Part shown: piece after piece, positions 56,636 to 64,000 of the stretch
Layout: each line of letters begins with the position of its first letter
How positions within the stretch are numbered: position 1 is the first letter of the stretch
From: Methanoplanus limicola DSM 2279
GTDB lineage: Archaea; Halobacteriota; Methanomicrobia; Methanomicrobiales; Methanomicrobiaceae
NCBI RefSeq assembly: GCF_000243255.1
Contig: NZ_CM001436.1
Coordinates: 1,824,957 to 1,888,956 of the forward strand
Direction of reading: 5' to 3'
DNA: 64,000 nt
Made by a program: the position numbers and the translations under genes
Notes under the pieces: model-generated
Told to the model about the DNA's origin: nothing
Database searches by the model: none
What the model saw: the letters and a program-made list of their open reading frames with translations, nothing else

Positions 56636-58141
56636 ATGAAGAAGACCATTGATGAGATCAATGAAAAAATAAGAAACGGCAGCGCAAGGGTCGTTACGGC
56701 AGAAGAGATGCCCGATATAGTTGCCGCACTGGGGGAAGAAGGAGCGCTAAGGGAGGTTGATGTTGTCACAACCGGAACTTTTGGCGCTATGTGCTCTTCA
56801 GGGGCCTTTTTTAACTTCGGTCACGCTGACCCGCCCATCCGGATGGAAAAGTCCTGGCTTAATGATGTGGAGGCATATGCAGGAATTGCGGCTGTAGATG
56901 CATATCTTGGTGCAACCCAGATATCAGAGACGCAGGGGACAAAATACGGAGGTGCTCACGTCCTGGAAGATCTCGTCTCCGGAAAGTCGGTTGAACTGAG
57001 GGCTTCATCAAAAGGAACGGACTGTTACCCAAGAAAGACCATCACAACCGAAATTACCCTTGAGGATATGAACGAAGCAGTGATGTGCAATCCGAGGAAT
57101 GCCTTTCAGAGATATGCCGCGGCAACAAATACCAGCGATGCAACACTCAGGACATATATGGGCACACTTCTGCCCCTTCATGGAAATATCAGCTATTCAG
57201 GTGCAGGTATTCTCTCCCCGATTATGAATGATCCAAAACTTGAGAAGATCGGAAGCGGTGTCCCAATATTCCTCTGCGGTGCCGAGGGAACGATTATAGG
57301 TCAGGGCACGCAGTCATCTCCTGCATCCCGGTTTGCCAATTTAATGACAACCGGAAATCTGAAGGAGATGTCACAGGATTTCCTCCGGGCGGCAACATTC
57401 AGCGGTTATGGGGTTTCTCTCTATGTCGGCCTCGGAGTTCCGATTCCGGTTACTGATATTGAGACTGTCAGAAATACTGCAATAAGGGATGAAGATATTA
57501 CAACATCTATAGTTGACTACGGAGTTCCTGCCAGAAGCCGGCCGACTGTAAAAGAAGTGACATATGCGGAGCTTAAGAGCGGAAAGGTTGAGATAGACGG
57601 GGAAGAGATCAGGACGTCTTCATTGTCGTCATTCAGGAAAGCAAGAGAAATTGCATCTGAACTTGCGAAATGGGTAGAGTCCGGAAGGATGGAGCTTGCA
57701 CTGCCGACACGAAGGACAGATCTCACAAAGCAGGCAGGGCCGATGAGAGAGTCAAGGCGGGCGCCGTCTGTCAGGGAGATTATGCAGAGAAATATCACCT
57801 GTATCTCAGAGACAGAAGAGATCAAAACCGCCGCGAAAAAGCTGATGAAAGGTGAGACAAATCATCTTCCGGTTATAAACAAAGAAGGAAGACTCGTAGG
57901 CATTGTGACCACTTATGACATCTCGAAAGCGGTTGTAAAGATGGGAATTGAAAATACGGTATCTTCAATAATGTCAAGAAAGGTCATCACGACATCCCCG
58001 GGAGAGGCTGTCGATATTGCGGCGATGAAGCTTGAGAAGCATAATATCAGTGCACTTCCGGTTATAGACGGTGAAGGGAAACTGATTGGGCTTTTATCAG
58101 CAATTGATCTTGGAAAGCTCTTTGGAAAGAGGTGGCTGTAA
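56636..58141 (+). CDS. Homocysteine biosynthesis protein (HcyBio/DUF39) with CBS pair
   Basis: 501 residues. Residues ~1-365 are the HcyBio (DUF39, COG1900) domain: MCSSGAFFNFGHADPPIRME, ISETQGTKYGGAHVLEDL, KGTDCYPRKTITTEITLEDM and VPIFLCGAEGTIIGQGTQ. Two CBS domains follow (near 378-495: PSVREIMQRNITCI and VVKMGIENTVSSIMSRKVIT). Homologues such as MA1821 of Methanosarcina make homocysteine from aspartate semialdehyde and sulfide, with a NIL-ferredoxin partner. CBS domains may sense adenine nucleotides or SAM. ATG 56612 is in frame, but the box A spacing and family-typical MKKTIDEIN support 56636. It overlaps the next gene (TAATG). Confidence 0.93.
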   Translation: MKKTIDEINEKIRNGSARVVTAEEMPDIVAALGEEGALREVDVVTTGTFGAMCSSGAFFNFGHADPPIRMEKSWLNDVEAYAGIAAVDAYLGATQISETQGTKYGGAHVLEDLVSGKSVELRASSKGTDCYPRKTITTEITLEDMNEAVMCNPRNAFQRYAAATNTSDATLRTYMGTLLPLHGNISYSGAGILSPIMNDPKLEKIGSGVPIFLCGAEGTIIGQGTQSSPASRFANLMTTGNLKEMSQDFLRAATFSGYGVSLYVGLGVPIPVTDIETVRNTAIRDEDITTSIVDYGVPARSRPTVKEVTYAELKSGKVEIDGEEIRTSSLSSFRKAREIASELAKWVESGRMELALPTRRTDLTKQAGPMRESRRAPSVREIMQRNITCISETEEIKTAAKKLMKGETNHLPVINKEGRLVGIVTTYDISKAVVKMGIENTVSSIMSRKVITTSPGEAVDIAAMKLEKHNISALPVIDGEGKLIGLLSAIDLGKLFGKRWL

Positions 58142-58527
58142 TGAAACTCCTTGTAAGTTTTTCAAAGAAGAAGGGTTCTGAACCCCTTATTGCAAAGATT
58201 GTCCGCGATACGGGCGTTCTTATCAATGTTAACCGGGCATATATCGAATCAATGTCAGGAGAGATGTTAATTGAAGTACCTGACGCTGATTCAAAGATTG
58301 TCTGTGAAAAGCTCATCTCCAGCGGTGCCGAAGTTGAAGTACTTGAGGATTCTGTATTCAGGGACGAGGATGAATGCATCGACTGTGGTGCATGTATAAG
58401 CATCTGCCCACAGGAAGTCTTTTATTTTGATGAAGACTGGCACCTTCATATGAATGAAGAAAAATGTGTTCTCTGCGGCAAGTGCACTGAAGCATGCCCG
58501 CATGGTGCATTATCCATATACGACTAA
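58141..58527 (+). CDS. NIL-domain 2[4Fe-4S] ferredoxin (MA1822-type)
   Basis: 128 residues. An N-terminal NIL domain (~1-75) is followed by two [4Fe-4S] motifs: CIDCGACISICPQEVFYF near residue 80 and CVLCGKCTEACPHGALS near 109. Homologues form the electron-transfer partner of the HcyBio protein in homocysteine synthesis. GAGGTG at 58129-58134 fits ATG 58141, so that was chosen over GTG 58132. The gene overlaps the preceding stop by one base. An oligo-T run follows the stop. Confidence 0.95.
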   Translation: MKLLVSFSKKKGSEPLIAKIVRDTGVLINVNRAYIESMSGEMLIEVPDADSKIVCEKLISSGAEVEVLEDSVFRDEDECIDCGACISICPQEVFYFDEDWHLHMNEEKCVLCGKCTEACPHGALSIYD

Positions 58528-58586
58528 TTTTTTAAGAGAGTGTTTTCTTACAAAATAATAATATGAAATAATTTTTGGCAGGATAC

Positions 58587-58594
58587 TTTTTTTT
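58587..58594 (+). terminator. Oligo-T run between NIL-ferredoxin and UPF0280 genes
   Basis: Eight consecutive T residues, preceded by another six-T run at 58528-58533 right after the ferredoxin stop. They suggest that the UPF0280 gene has its own transcript or depends on readthrough. Confidence 0.4.
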
Positions 58595-58631
58595 AACAGT
58601 TATGCAGTTACAATAATATCCGAAAAAATCT

Positions 58632-59348
58632 GTGGTTATGATGATTAAGGAGCATTTTCAGTATAAGACTACCATCACAACGATAATTTCTGACAGACAG
58701 GATTACATTGAGGTGGCAAAAGAGGCAATGGTTGCCGCAAGACAGGAGATTGAGGGTGTAATCGCCGGAGAACCTCTCTTTATGCCGGCAATTGAACCAC
58801 TTGAGATAACTTCGGATTCAGAGATTATTATGAAGATGTCAGATGCCGCATTCAGTGCAAAAACCGGCCCGATGGCAGCAGTCGCCGGGACAATTGCCTG
58901 TGAGGGAGTCGTTGCCATGAAGAAGGCAGGTGCAGAATTTGCAGTCATTGATAACGGAGGGGATATTGCACTTCTGTCAGACAGGAATGTAAGAATAGGT
59001 CTCTTCTGCGGTAACGCTGAGATCAGCGGAAAGATTGCATTTCTGATGCCACCCAAAAGAGAGATCTACGGTATATGCACATCCTCAGCCACAGTCGGCC
59101 CTTCGATCTCATTCGGGATAGCGGATTCTGTCACCGTCTTTTCAGAGGATGTATCTCTTGCAGATGCCTGGGCGACAGCACTCTGTAATATCCTGACTCC
59201 TGAAAATGCAGACTATGAACTGGAAAATATTGCTGAAAAGGGCATTGACGGTGTATTTGTGGTAATAGGGGATGAGATATTCTCATGGGGCATGGTTCCT
59301 GAAGTTGTCAGCGCCGAATTTGATGACAGTCTGATCACATCCGGATGA
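58632..59348 (+). CDS. UPF0280 (ApbE-like) protein of homocysteine synthesis
   Basis: 238 residues with ApbE-like segments: FSAKTGPMAAVAGTIACEGV, FAVIDNGGDIALL and YGICTSSATVGPSISFGIAD, then DAWATALCNILT. COG2122/UPF0280 homologues, such as MA1715 of Methanosarcina, support sulfide assimilation into homocysteine together with the HcyBio protein and NIL-ferredoxin just upstream. No FAD-transferase activity has been shown for this group as far as I know, although the fold resembles ApbE. MVMM lies at 58632 (GTG), with ATG 58638 a close alternative. Confidence 0.88.
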   Translation: MVMMIKEHFQYKTTITTIISDRQDYIEVAKEAMVAARQEIEGVIAGEPLFMPAIEPLEITSDSEIIMKMSDAAFSAKTGPMAAVAGTIACEGVVAMKKAGAEFAVIDNGGDIALLSDRNVRIGLFCGNAEISGKIAFLMPPKREIYGICTSSATVGPSISFGIADSVTVFSEDVSLADAWATALCNILTPENADYELENIAEKGIDGVFVVIGDEIFSWGMVPEVVSAEFDDSLITSG

Positions 59349-59443
59349 ACCGGCCCTTTAAAACGGAGTTTTTCCTCCCTGAAAGTTAGATCCAGTATTA
59401 AGCAGATATCTGCGCCTGATGATTATACGGCTGAAAAAATTTT

Positions 59444-59839
59444 TTAGTCCGTATTTGTTCTGGCATATTCCATGGCATTCCAGTAAGCAGATTTGCCATA
59501 AAATCTCTTAAGTTCACGGTCCCCGTCACTGACAATAATTATCCCCTTATTGTCCTCTACTCTGAAGTATATCTCAAGAAGACTGTATTCATATATCAGC
59601 AGGCCTTTTTTTAATTCAGATGCAGATGCTAAAAGAAGCCTGTCCTCAACTATCTCTTCTGGTTTTTGCCGGAAGAAAAAATAAAAGACCTGATAAGCAT
59701 TCAGGAAATCTGAATCAAGCATCTCATTCCTGAGTCCTTCATCAAGGTCGTCCAGAACTTCAGAGAGATATTCATAATTTTCATCTGCAAGGGCCAGTAT
59801 TTTATCGGCAAGTTCTGCGAGTTCATAATAGTCAGTCAT
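59444..59839 (-). CDS. Hypothetical acidic protein
   Basis: 131 residues, not recognised. It is rich in Glu, Asp, Leu and Tyr. A helical N-terminal half (LADKILALADENYEYLSEVL, NEMLDSDFLNAYQVFYFFF) precedes three predicted strands (LLIYEYSLLEIYFRVEDNKG, IIIVSDGDRELKRFYG). No cysteine, signal or membrane segment. It is divergent from the small HTH-like gene at 59913. The 12-kDa acidic character and clean ATG make it probably real. Confidence 0.6.
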   Translation of the reverse strand: MTDYYELAELADKILALADENYEYLSEVLDDLDEGLRNEMLDSDFLNAYQVFYFFFRQKPEEIVEDRLLLASASELKKGLLIYEYSLLEIYFRVEDNKGIIIVSDGDRELKRFYGKSAYWNAMEYARTNTD

Positions 59840-59912
59840 GTCGATTCTCTTAATTCTGAATGGAGGTCAGATTAATAAAATATATTGTTATTAGAATTCA
59901 ATATTACTGTTC

Positions 59913-60203
59913 GTGCGTGAAGAAGAAGAGGACTGGCTAATATACCGGATCATATGTTCGAAAAATACTATTTCATATTCCGAACTGAAAGAATGCTCCG
60001 GTTTTGAGGATGAAAATTTAAAACGGTCTCTTAACAGGCTTGAAAATAACTGTCTTATGTCGATGAATGATGATAATATCAAAATATTGTCGGTAAATGA
60101 GATTATTCTCAAAAATCAGATAAAAAATACCCTTAATAGTGATAAAAGTCCGGTGATTTTTGAAAACGGGGTCATTAAGGTCAACCCTGAATATAAGAGA
60201 TGA
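59913..60203 (+). CDS. Small winged-helix-like protein
   Basis: 96 residues. [20 protein letters not shown] and [19 protein letters not shown] resemble a winged-helix DNA-binding core, followed by a polar segment ending [14 protein letters not shown]. The start is GTG 59913. The stop overlaps the trm56 start (ATGA), so it is in the same transcript as the next four genes. It may be a transcriptional regulator of this run, but no target is visible. Confidence 0.6.
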   Translation: MREEEEDWLIYRIICSKNTISYSELKECSGFEDENLKRSLNRLENNCLMSMNDDNIKILSVNEIILKNQIKNTLNSDKSPVIFENGVIKVNPEYKR

Positions 60204-60730
60204 AAAATATGAAAGATGTCTGGATATTAAGAATCGGCCACAGGCCTGAGAGAGACCAGAGGGTTACAACCCATGTGGGGCTTACAGGGCGTGCACTTGG
60301 TGCGGGAGGTATGTATCTTGCCTCAGATGACAAGGGAGTGAAGAAATCAATAGAGGATGTTGCAGGCCGCTGGGGAGGGGACTTTAAGGTAGAGAACAAT
60401 GTCTCCTGGAAGAAAGTTATCCGGGACTGGAAGGAGGCCGGGGGAAAGGTTGTCCATCTGACTATGTATGGCATATCTGTCACAGATGCGATGCCTGAGA
60501 TACAGGAATGTGAGAAAGTGCTTGTTGTTGTCGGAGCTGAAAAAGTTCCGGGTGATATGTATGGCCTTGCAGATTACAATGTATCTGTTACTACGCAGCC
60601 ACATTCAGAGATTTCAAGTCTGGCAATATTTATGGACCATCTCTTTGAAGGCAAAACTCTTGACCTTGATTTTGAAGGCGCTGAAATAAAGGTAATTCCT
60701 ACAGAATGCGGCAAGAGGTTTGAGAGTTGA
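60200..60730 (+). CDS. trm56: tRNA (cytidine(56)-2'-O)-methyltransferase
   Basis: 176 residues of the SPOUT class. [20 protein letters not shown] is the archaeal Trm56 N-terminus; [20 protein letters not shown] and [20 protein letters not shown] belong to the knotted SAM-binding region. It methylates the 2'-OH of C56 in the T loop of tRNAs, which archaea use instead of a guide RNA for this site. The ATG overlaps the preceding stop; a second ATG at 60209 is also possible. The stop overlaps the TTG start of the ATP-grasp gene. Confidence 0.95.
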   Translation: MKNMKDVWILRIGHRPERDQRVTTHVGLTGRALGAGGMYLASDDKGVKKSIEDVAGRWGGDFKVENNVSWKKVIRDWKEAGGKVVHLTMYGISVTDAMPEIQECEKVLVVVGAEKVPGDMYGLADYNVSVTTQPHSEISSLAIFMDHLFEGKTLDLDFEGAEIKVIPTECGKRFES

Positions 60731-61812
60731 AAGGGCGGGTTCTGGTTGCAGGTTTTGCAACCCGCCACGTTGTCTGCTCGGCTTATAAAGCTGGTTATGA
60801 GGTTTATGCGATTGACTGTTTCTGCGATCAGGATCTGCACTGGTACACAAAGTCATGCCGGACTTTTGAGGAGATGGATGAGATGCCGGGGATCATCAGT
60901 GAAGTGGCCGGCAGGAGGAAATTCGATTATTTTGTTGTGACATCCGGCGCCGAGGATATATCTGCGGAAATTCCGGTCTGGGGCACTGACAGGAGGTGTG
61001 CTGAAAAGTTCATCAGTAAGAGAAAAATTCAGGATTTTTTTGAGGAGAATTCAGTTCCTGTTCCGCCCATATCTCCGGAAGGGAAATACCCCGCAATGCT
61101 AAAGCCCGTTAAGGGGGCAGGAGGATGGAGAAACATGATTGTCAGCAATAAGTCTGAGGAGGATGAATGGAATTCACTGTGGCCTGATGTGCCCTATATC
61201 AGGCAGGATGTAATCGACGGCATACCGTGCAGTGTGTCATGTATAGCTTCAAAGTCAGGGGCAAGGGCTGTATCAGTCAATCTTCAGACACTGAGGGGCG
61301 GCGCAGGTGAGAGGGCTTTTGGTTTTTCAGGTGCGGTTACACCTTTTGCTACCGGATATGCGGATGAACTTAAAAGAACAGCGGAGTTTATAGCTGAAAA
61401 GAGCGGCTGTATCGGTTCTCTCGGAGTTGATTTCATACTGTCGGATGGGGGCGCATATGCAATAGAGGTGAATCCGAGGTTTCAGGCAACTCTGGATATT
61501 GTCGAGGGATCTACCGGGCTTAACATATTTGAAGCACATATCAACGCATTTAAAGGTGAACTCCCACCCGCAGTCCCTCACGCGCCGCATGTTTATGCAA
61601 GAAGGATTATATTTGCGGACCGCGATCTTGTGGTAAAGGACGACCTTAAAAAATTCCACCCAAATGTGGCCGACATTCCGTGGCCGGGGACTGAAATTGA
61701 AGAGGGAAGTGCAATTATCAGTGTGTACGGATCAGGAAAAACAGAGGAAGAGGCTGACTCTTCACTGCATAAAAATATATTAGAAATTAACGGATATATA
61801 GACAGATGGTAA
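60727..61812 (+). CDS. ATP-grasp carboxylate-amine ligase (COG2232-like)
   Basis: 361 residues. Conserved ATP-grasp features: [20 protein letters not shown] (first lysine/glycine loop), [18 protein letters not shown], and the Mg2+ site [20 protein letters not shown] with [13 protein letters not shown]. The N-terminal Rossmann-like part is [20 protein letters not shown]. Relatives are predicted ATP-dependent carboligases of unknown product, some of which make archaeal cofactors. It starts with TTG 60727 overlapping trm56 and overlaps tfe by seven bases, so all are translationally coupled. The product cannot be inferred. Confidence 0.85.
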   Translation: MKGRVLVAGFATRHVVCSAYKAGYEVYAIDCFCDQDLHWYTKSCRTFEEMDEMPGIISEVAGRRKFDYFVVTSGAEDISAEIPVWGTDRRCAEKFISKRKIQDFFEENSVPVPPISPEGKYPAMLKPVKGAGGWRNMIVSNKSEEDEWNSLWPDVPYIRQDVIDGIPCSVSCIASKSGARAVSVNLQTLRGGAGERAFGFSGAVTPFATGYADELKRTAEFIAEKSGCIGSLGVDFILSDGGAYAIEVNPRFQATLDIVEGSTGLNIFEAHINAFKGELPPAVPHAPHVYARRIIFADRDLVVKDDLKKFHPNVADIPWPGTEIEEGSAIISVYGSGKTEEEADSSLHKNILEINGYIDRW

Positions 61813-62327
61813 CTGCTAAAGAATTACTCGACAGGGACTCAACCCGTGCATACCTTTTCAGGCTTGTCGGTGAGGAAGGAATAGAACTCCTATCCAAATT
61901 TCCGGAGGGCGGAGAATTCAGCGATGAGGATTTAGCTGAAAAAACTGAAATAAACCTGAATAGTGTGAGGCACACTCTCTATACATTATATGGTAAAAAA
62001 CTTGCAGAATACCGCAGAATTAAAAATTCTGAGACGGGATGGCTCACCTATCTCTGGAAGTTAAAGCCCGGAAATATATATGGTACTATTTCAGAGGAGA
62101 TGCTGGAAATTCTGGAGACTCTTGAAGCAAGGGCAAAATACGAGGAGATGAATGACTTTTACATCTGCCCGGTCTGCGGTGTGAGATATACTTTTGATGA
62201 GGCTCTCGGATGTAATTTTATCTGCGGCAACTGTGAGGAGAAGATGGATCACTTTGACAATGAATTAATTTCGGATGCTCTCAGAAAAAGGGTTGATCTG
62301 CTCAAGGAAAATCTCAACGTTGCCTGA
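61806..62327 (+). CDS. tfe: Transcription factor E
   Basis: 173 residues. An N-terminal winged helix ([20 protein letters not shown], then [20 protein letters not shown]) is followed by a coiled coil and a C-terminal zinc ribbon with cysteines in [13 protein letters not shown] and [14 protein letters not shown] is the archaeal TFIIE-alpha homologue; it binds RNA polymerase (including subunit H, encoded at 3608) and stimulates open-complex formation with TBP and TFB. It overlaps the ATP-grasp gene. The four zinc cysteines are all present. Confidence 0.95.
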   Translation: MVTAKELLDRDSTRAYLFRLVGEEGIELLSKFPEGGEFSDEDLAEKTEINLNSVRHTLYTLYGKKLAEYRRIKNSETGWLTYLWKLKPGNIYGTISEEMLEILETLEARAKYEEMNDFYICPVCGVRYTFDEALGCNFICGNCEEKMDHFDNELISDALRKRVDLLKENLNVA

Positions 62328-62820
62328 TATTACAGCTGATGAGGCTATAGAGATCCTGAGAAATGCGGGCTGTGAGGAGAAGGTTATCAGCCACTGTATT
62401 GCAGTGAAGGATCTTGCCCTTAAGTTTTTAAAAAAATCCGGAGCAGACAGAGATCTTGTTGAAACAGGGGCGCTCCTTCATGATGTTGGCCGCTGTAAAA
62501 GCCACGGGCTTGATCATGCAGTTATCGGTGCCCGGATATGCCGGGATCTTGGGCTTGATGAAAGGGTTTGCAGGATTGTTGAACGGCATATCGGCGCCGG
62601 AATTACATATGAGGAATGTATAAAAGAGAGGCTTGAACCCGGCAATTACATTCCGGAATCTGTTGAGGAGAAGATTGTCGCACATGCTGATAATCTGATT
62701 AAGGGGACAGGAGAGATTACAACTGAAGAGAGGCTGAAGCGCTCTGATAAGTTATCTCCTGAGGCCGGAAGAAGAATACTCCTGTTATCTGAGGAGATTG
62801 AAAAATACAGGGAAGACTGA
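62320..62820 (+). CDS. HD-domain phosphohydrolase (TIGR00295-type)
   Basis: About 166 residues. HD metal motif: [50 protein letters not shown] and [13 protein letters not shown]. The archaeal one-domain HD proteins of this subfamily are of unknown substrate, probably a nucleotide or phosphate ester. An ATG at 62275 in frame overlaps tfe by 53 bases; AAGGA near 62304 and a short overlap make TTG 62320 more plausible, but the start is not settled. It is the last gene of the run, about 20 bases before a loose T-rich tract. Confidence 0.82.
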   Translation: MPDITADEAIEILRNAGCEEKVISHCIAVKDLALKFLKKSGADRDLVETGALLHDVGRCKSHGLDHAVIGARICRDLGLDERVCRIVERHIGAGITYEECIKERLEPGNYIPESVEEKIVAHADNLIKGTGEITTEERLKRSDKLSPEAGRRILLLSEEIEKYRED

Positions 62821-62935
62821 TCCGGGGCAGAAACAGACTCTGCCCGGATGAAGATCTCACTTTTTTAAAGAATTCATTTCTGAACGGTATAATTTATCCT
62901 TTATTATTCCGGAAATACGGCAAAAAATCAGGTAT

Positions 62936-63439
62936 TTATTCAAGAATTATCTTTCTGACCTGCGGCAGGGATTTTAAGTCGGCATATAGATCTGCCGGGG
63001 GCGCTGTATCAACTATTATCACAAGACGCGGCTCTTCTGATAACAGAGGATCTGTTACAAATATCTGCCTTATCGCAAGACCGTATTTTGTGATTATATT
63101 TACTGCCGAACTGATAATTCCCTTCTCTCTTGCATCATTGACATAGACGGTGATGACGGTAAGTCCGAGCGCATCTGCTACGGCTGTAAGGTCGGGTGTC
63201 ACTTTCATATTCAGGAAAATCTCTTTTATTGCCGCGCTTTTTATTATCCTCTTTGCAGTTGCGTCCACAACACGCCGGTCTGTTCCTGTCTTCTTTGCAA
63301 TGTGTGTTGCAGGTATTTCTATACCGTTACAGATGATTTTCCCGCTTTCAGAGACACCAAATCCATTTTCAAGCAGATATCTGACGACAATTGTCTGTGC
63401 CGGAGAATCTGAGAACTCTTCTAATATCCTTGCCCACAT
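62936..63439 (-). CDS. HTH-ACT amino-acid-metabolism regulator (COG2150-like)
   Basis: 167 residues. Residues ~20-80 form a helix-turn-helix region (PAQTIVVRYLLENGFGVSES, ATHIAKKTGTDRRVVDATAK). Residues ~90-165 form an ACT fold (TAVADALGLTVITVYVNDAR, then EEPRLVIIVDTAPPADLYAD). This arrangement fits predicted archaeal regulators that bind amino acids through ACT. It converges with the HD gene upstream, across a 115-base gap. Which amino acid is sensed cannot be told from sequence. Confidence 0.85.
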   Translation of the reverse strand: MWARILEEFSDSPAQTIVVRYLLENGFGVSESGKIICNGIEIPATHIAKKTGTDRRVVDATAKRIIKSAAIKEIFLNMKVTPDLTAVADALGLTVITVYVNDAREKGIISSAVNIITKYGLAIRQIFVTDPLLSEEPRLVIIVDTAPPADLYADLKSLPQVRKIILE

Positions 63440-63593
63440 TAATATTATTTTGGCATTTTGTTCATAAATACCATTGTTTTTGGAAACTGAATGTTAAGAA
63501 ACGGATTTAAATCCGGAAAAATAATATAAATTCCATCAAAACCCAAATCGGAATCTATTTTAAGTGAAAGATCATTCTTTATAGAGTAACAAC

Positions 63594-63678
63594 GCGAGGA
63601 TTGCCAAGCCCGGTCAAAGGCGCCAGGTTGAGGGCCTGGTCTCGTAGGAGTTCGCAGGTTCGAATCCTGCTCCTCGCA
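63594..63678 (+). tRNA. tRNA-Leu (GAG)
   Basis: 85 nt, class II with a long variable arm. The acceptor GCGAGGA pairs with TCCTCGC, discriminator A, with no encoded CCA. Anticodon stem CCAGG/CCTGG encloses TTGAGGG, giving anticodon GAG at 63630-63632. The variable stem-loop is around CTCGTAGGAG, and the T arm contains GGTTCGAATCC. No intron is present. It decodes CUC/CUU leucine codons. Confidence 0.95.
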
Positions 63679-63683
63679 TTTTT
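63679..63683 (+). terminator. T5 terminator of tRNA-Leu
   Basis: Five T directly after the mature 3' end, the usual stop for a monocistronic archaeal tRNA transcript. Confidence 0.5.
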
Positions 63684-64000
63684 CAGTCAGGTTAAAACCC
63701 GGCAAAGACTTTTATAAAATCTGTTCAGACTGAAATCCGTCAGAGAAGGCGTTATTTTTTACTCAATTATTGTTTATACGGGCTGGAAAATAGATTATTT
63801 CCTCTGATTTCTCTTCGATAAAATGTTGTATTTCTCCTTTTTTTGCATTTCAGCCGGGTAATGTGATACTAAGAGGTATTTTTATTCCTGTAAGTGCGTA
63901 CCCTGTGATTTTTGCTGTACAAAGAAGGGTTTAAACAGGCGGTTTATAGCCTTTGAACATTTTATTGCAGCATGTGAATATATCTCCGGGACTTATGATA
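63684..64000. other. No recognised gene at the right end
   Basis: 317 bases to the window edge. I see no open frame with a ribosome site on either strand. AT-rich runs near 63740-63850 could hold promoters for a gene beyond the edge. Confidence 0.4.

Noticed and set aside
63445-63705. 86-codon minus-strand frame
   Set aside because: It runs antisense through tRNA-Leu; the EEQDSNLRTPTRPGPQPGAF-like product is a familiar tRNA artefact.

Overview
The window is a chromosomal segment of a methanogenic euryarchaeon, most likely of the order Methanomicrobiales (a Methanoplanus/Methanolacinia-type organism; this placement is inference). The support is archaeal RNA polymerase genes with split B and A subunits, TFE and L30e; methenyl-H4MPT cyclohydrolase (mch); a six-subunit Ech-type membrane hydrogenase; archaeal AlaS and Trm56; the methanogen homocysteine-synthesis genes; frequent GTG/TTG starts with GGAGGTGAT-like ribosome sites; and AT-rich TATA boxes. 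No insertion sequence, rRNA or CRISPR array was seen. Two tRNA genes are present (Lys-TTT and Leu-GAG), neither with an encoded CCA.

Layout. 1-3.1 kb: MinD-like ATPase with a truncated membrane partner, an unknown acidic protein, and a roadblock/LC7 plus response-regulator pair. 3.4-11.9 kb: tRNA-Lys, then rpoH-rpoB''-rpoB'-rpoA'-rpoA''-rpl30e-nusA. The ribosomal/elongation-factor genes that usually follow are absent and echABCDEF (12.1-17.2 kb) comes next. 17.3-20 kb: a FilR1-type regulator, a UPF0282 metallo-beta-lactamase-fold protein and a lipoprotein. 20-25.3 kb (minus strand): a methyltransferase/ATP-grasp fusion and two tandem paralogues with the two Asp-rich motifs of class I isoprenoid synthases. 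25.5-31.6 kb (minus): a PAS histidine kinase with a pseudo-receiver, and a 1332-residue NERD-UvrD-RecB-nuclease protein.

32.3-37.0 kb is the most unusual region. It is a divergent five-gene locus with two coiled-coil paralogues that look ESCRT-III-like, two unknown proteins, and a Vps4-type AAA ATPase with an MIT-like N-terminus and the Vps4 C-terminal helix. This is the best candidate for an undescribed system: a euryarchaeal ESCRT/Cdv-like membrane-remodelling module. 37.0-44.7 kb is a signalling cluster: CheW, a soluble receptor with six near-identical 91-residue units, an HTH-PAS-GAF regulator, a metallo-hydrolase and a CheR without its N-terminal domain.

45-51.6 kb holds a small redox operon (CCG-domain Fe-S protein, two FMN-barrel proteins, ferredoxin), an Mth938-domain protein, mch, a BASS-type transporter, a possible 51-residue protein and a U32 peptidase-family protein. 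51.6-56.5 kb (minus): a membrane-anchored HTH protein, alaS, a SWIM-finger protein and a Nif3-like protein. 56.6-59.3 kb: the homocysteine-synthesis set (HcyBio-CBS protein, NIL-ferredoxin, UPF0280). 59.4-63.4 kb: small unknown genes, then an overlapping run of trm56, an ATP-grasp ligase, tfe and an HD protein, then an ACT-domain regulator; tRNA-Leu follows and the last 320 bases hold no recognised gene.
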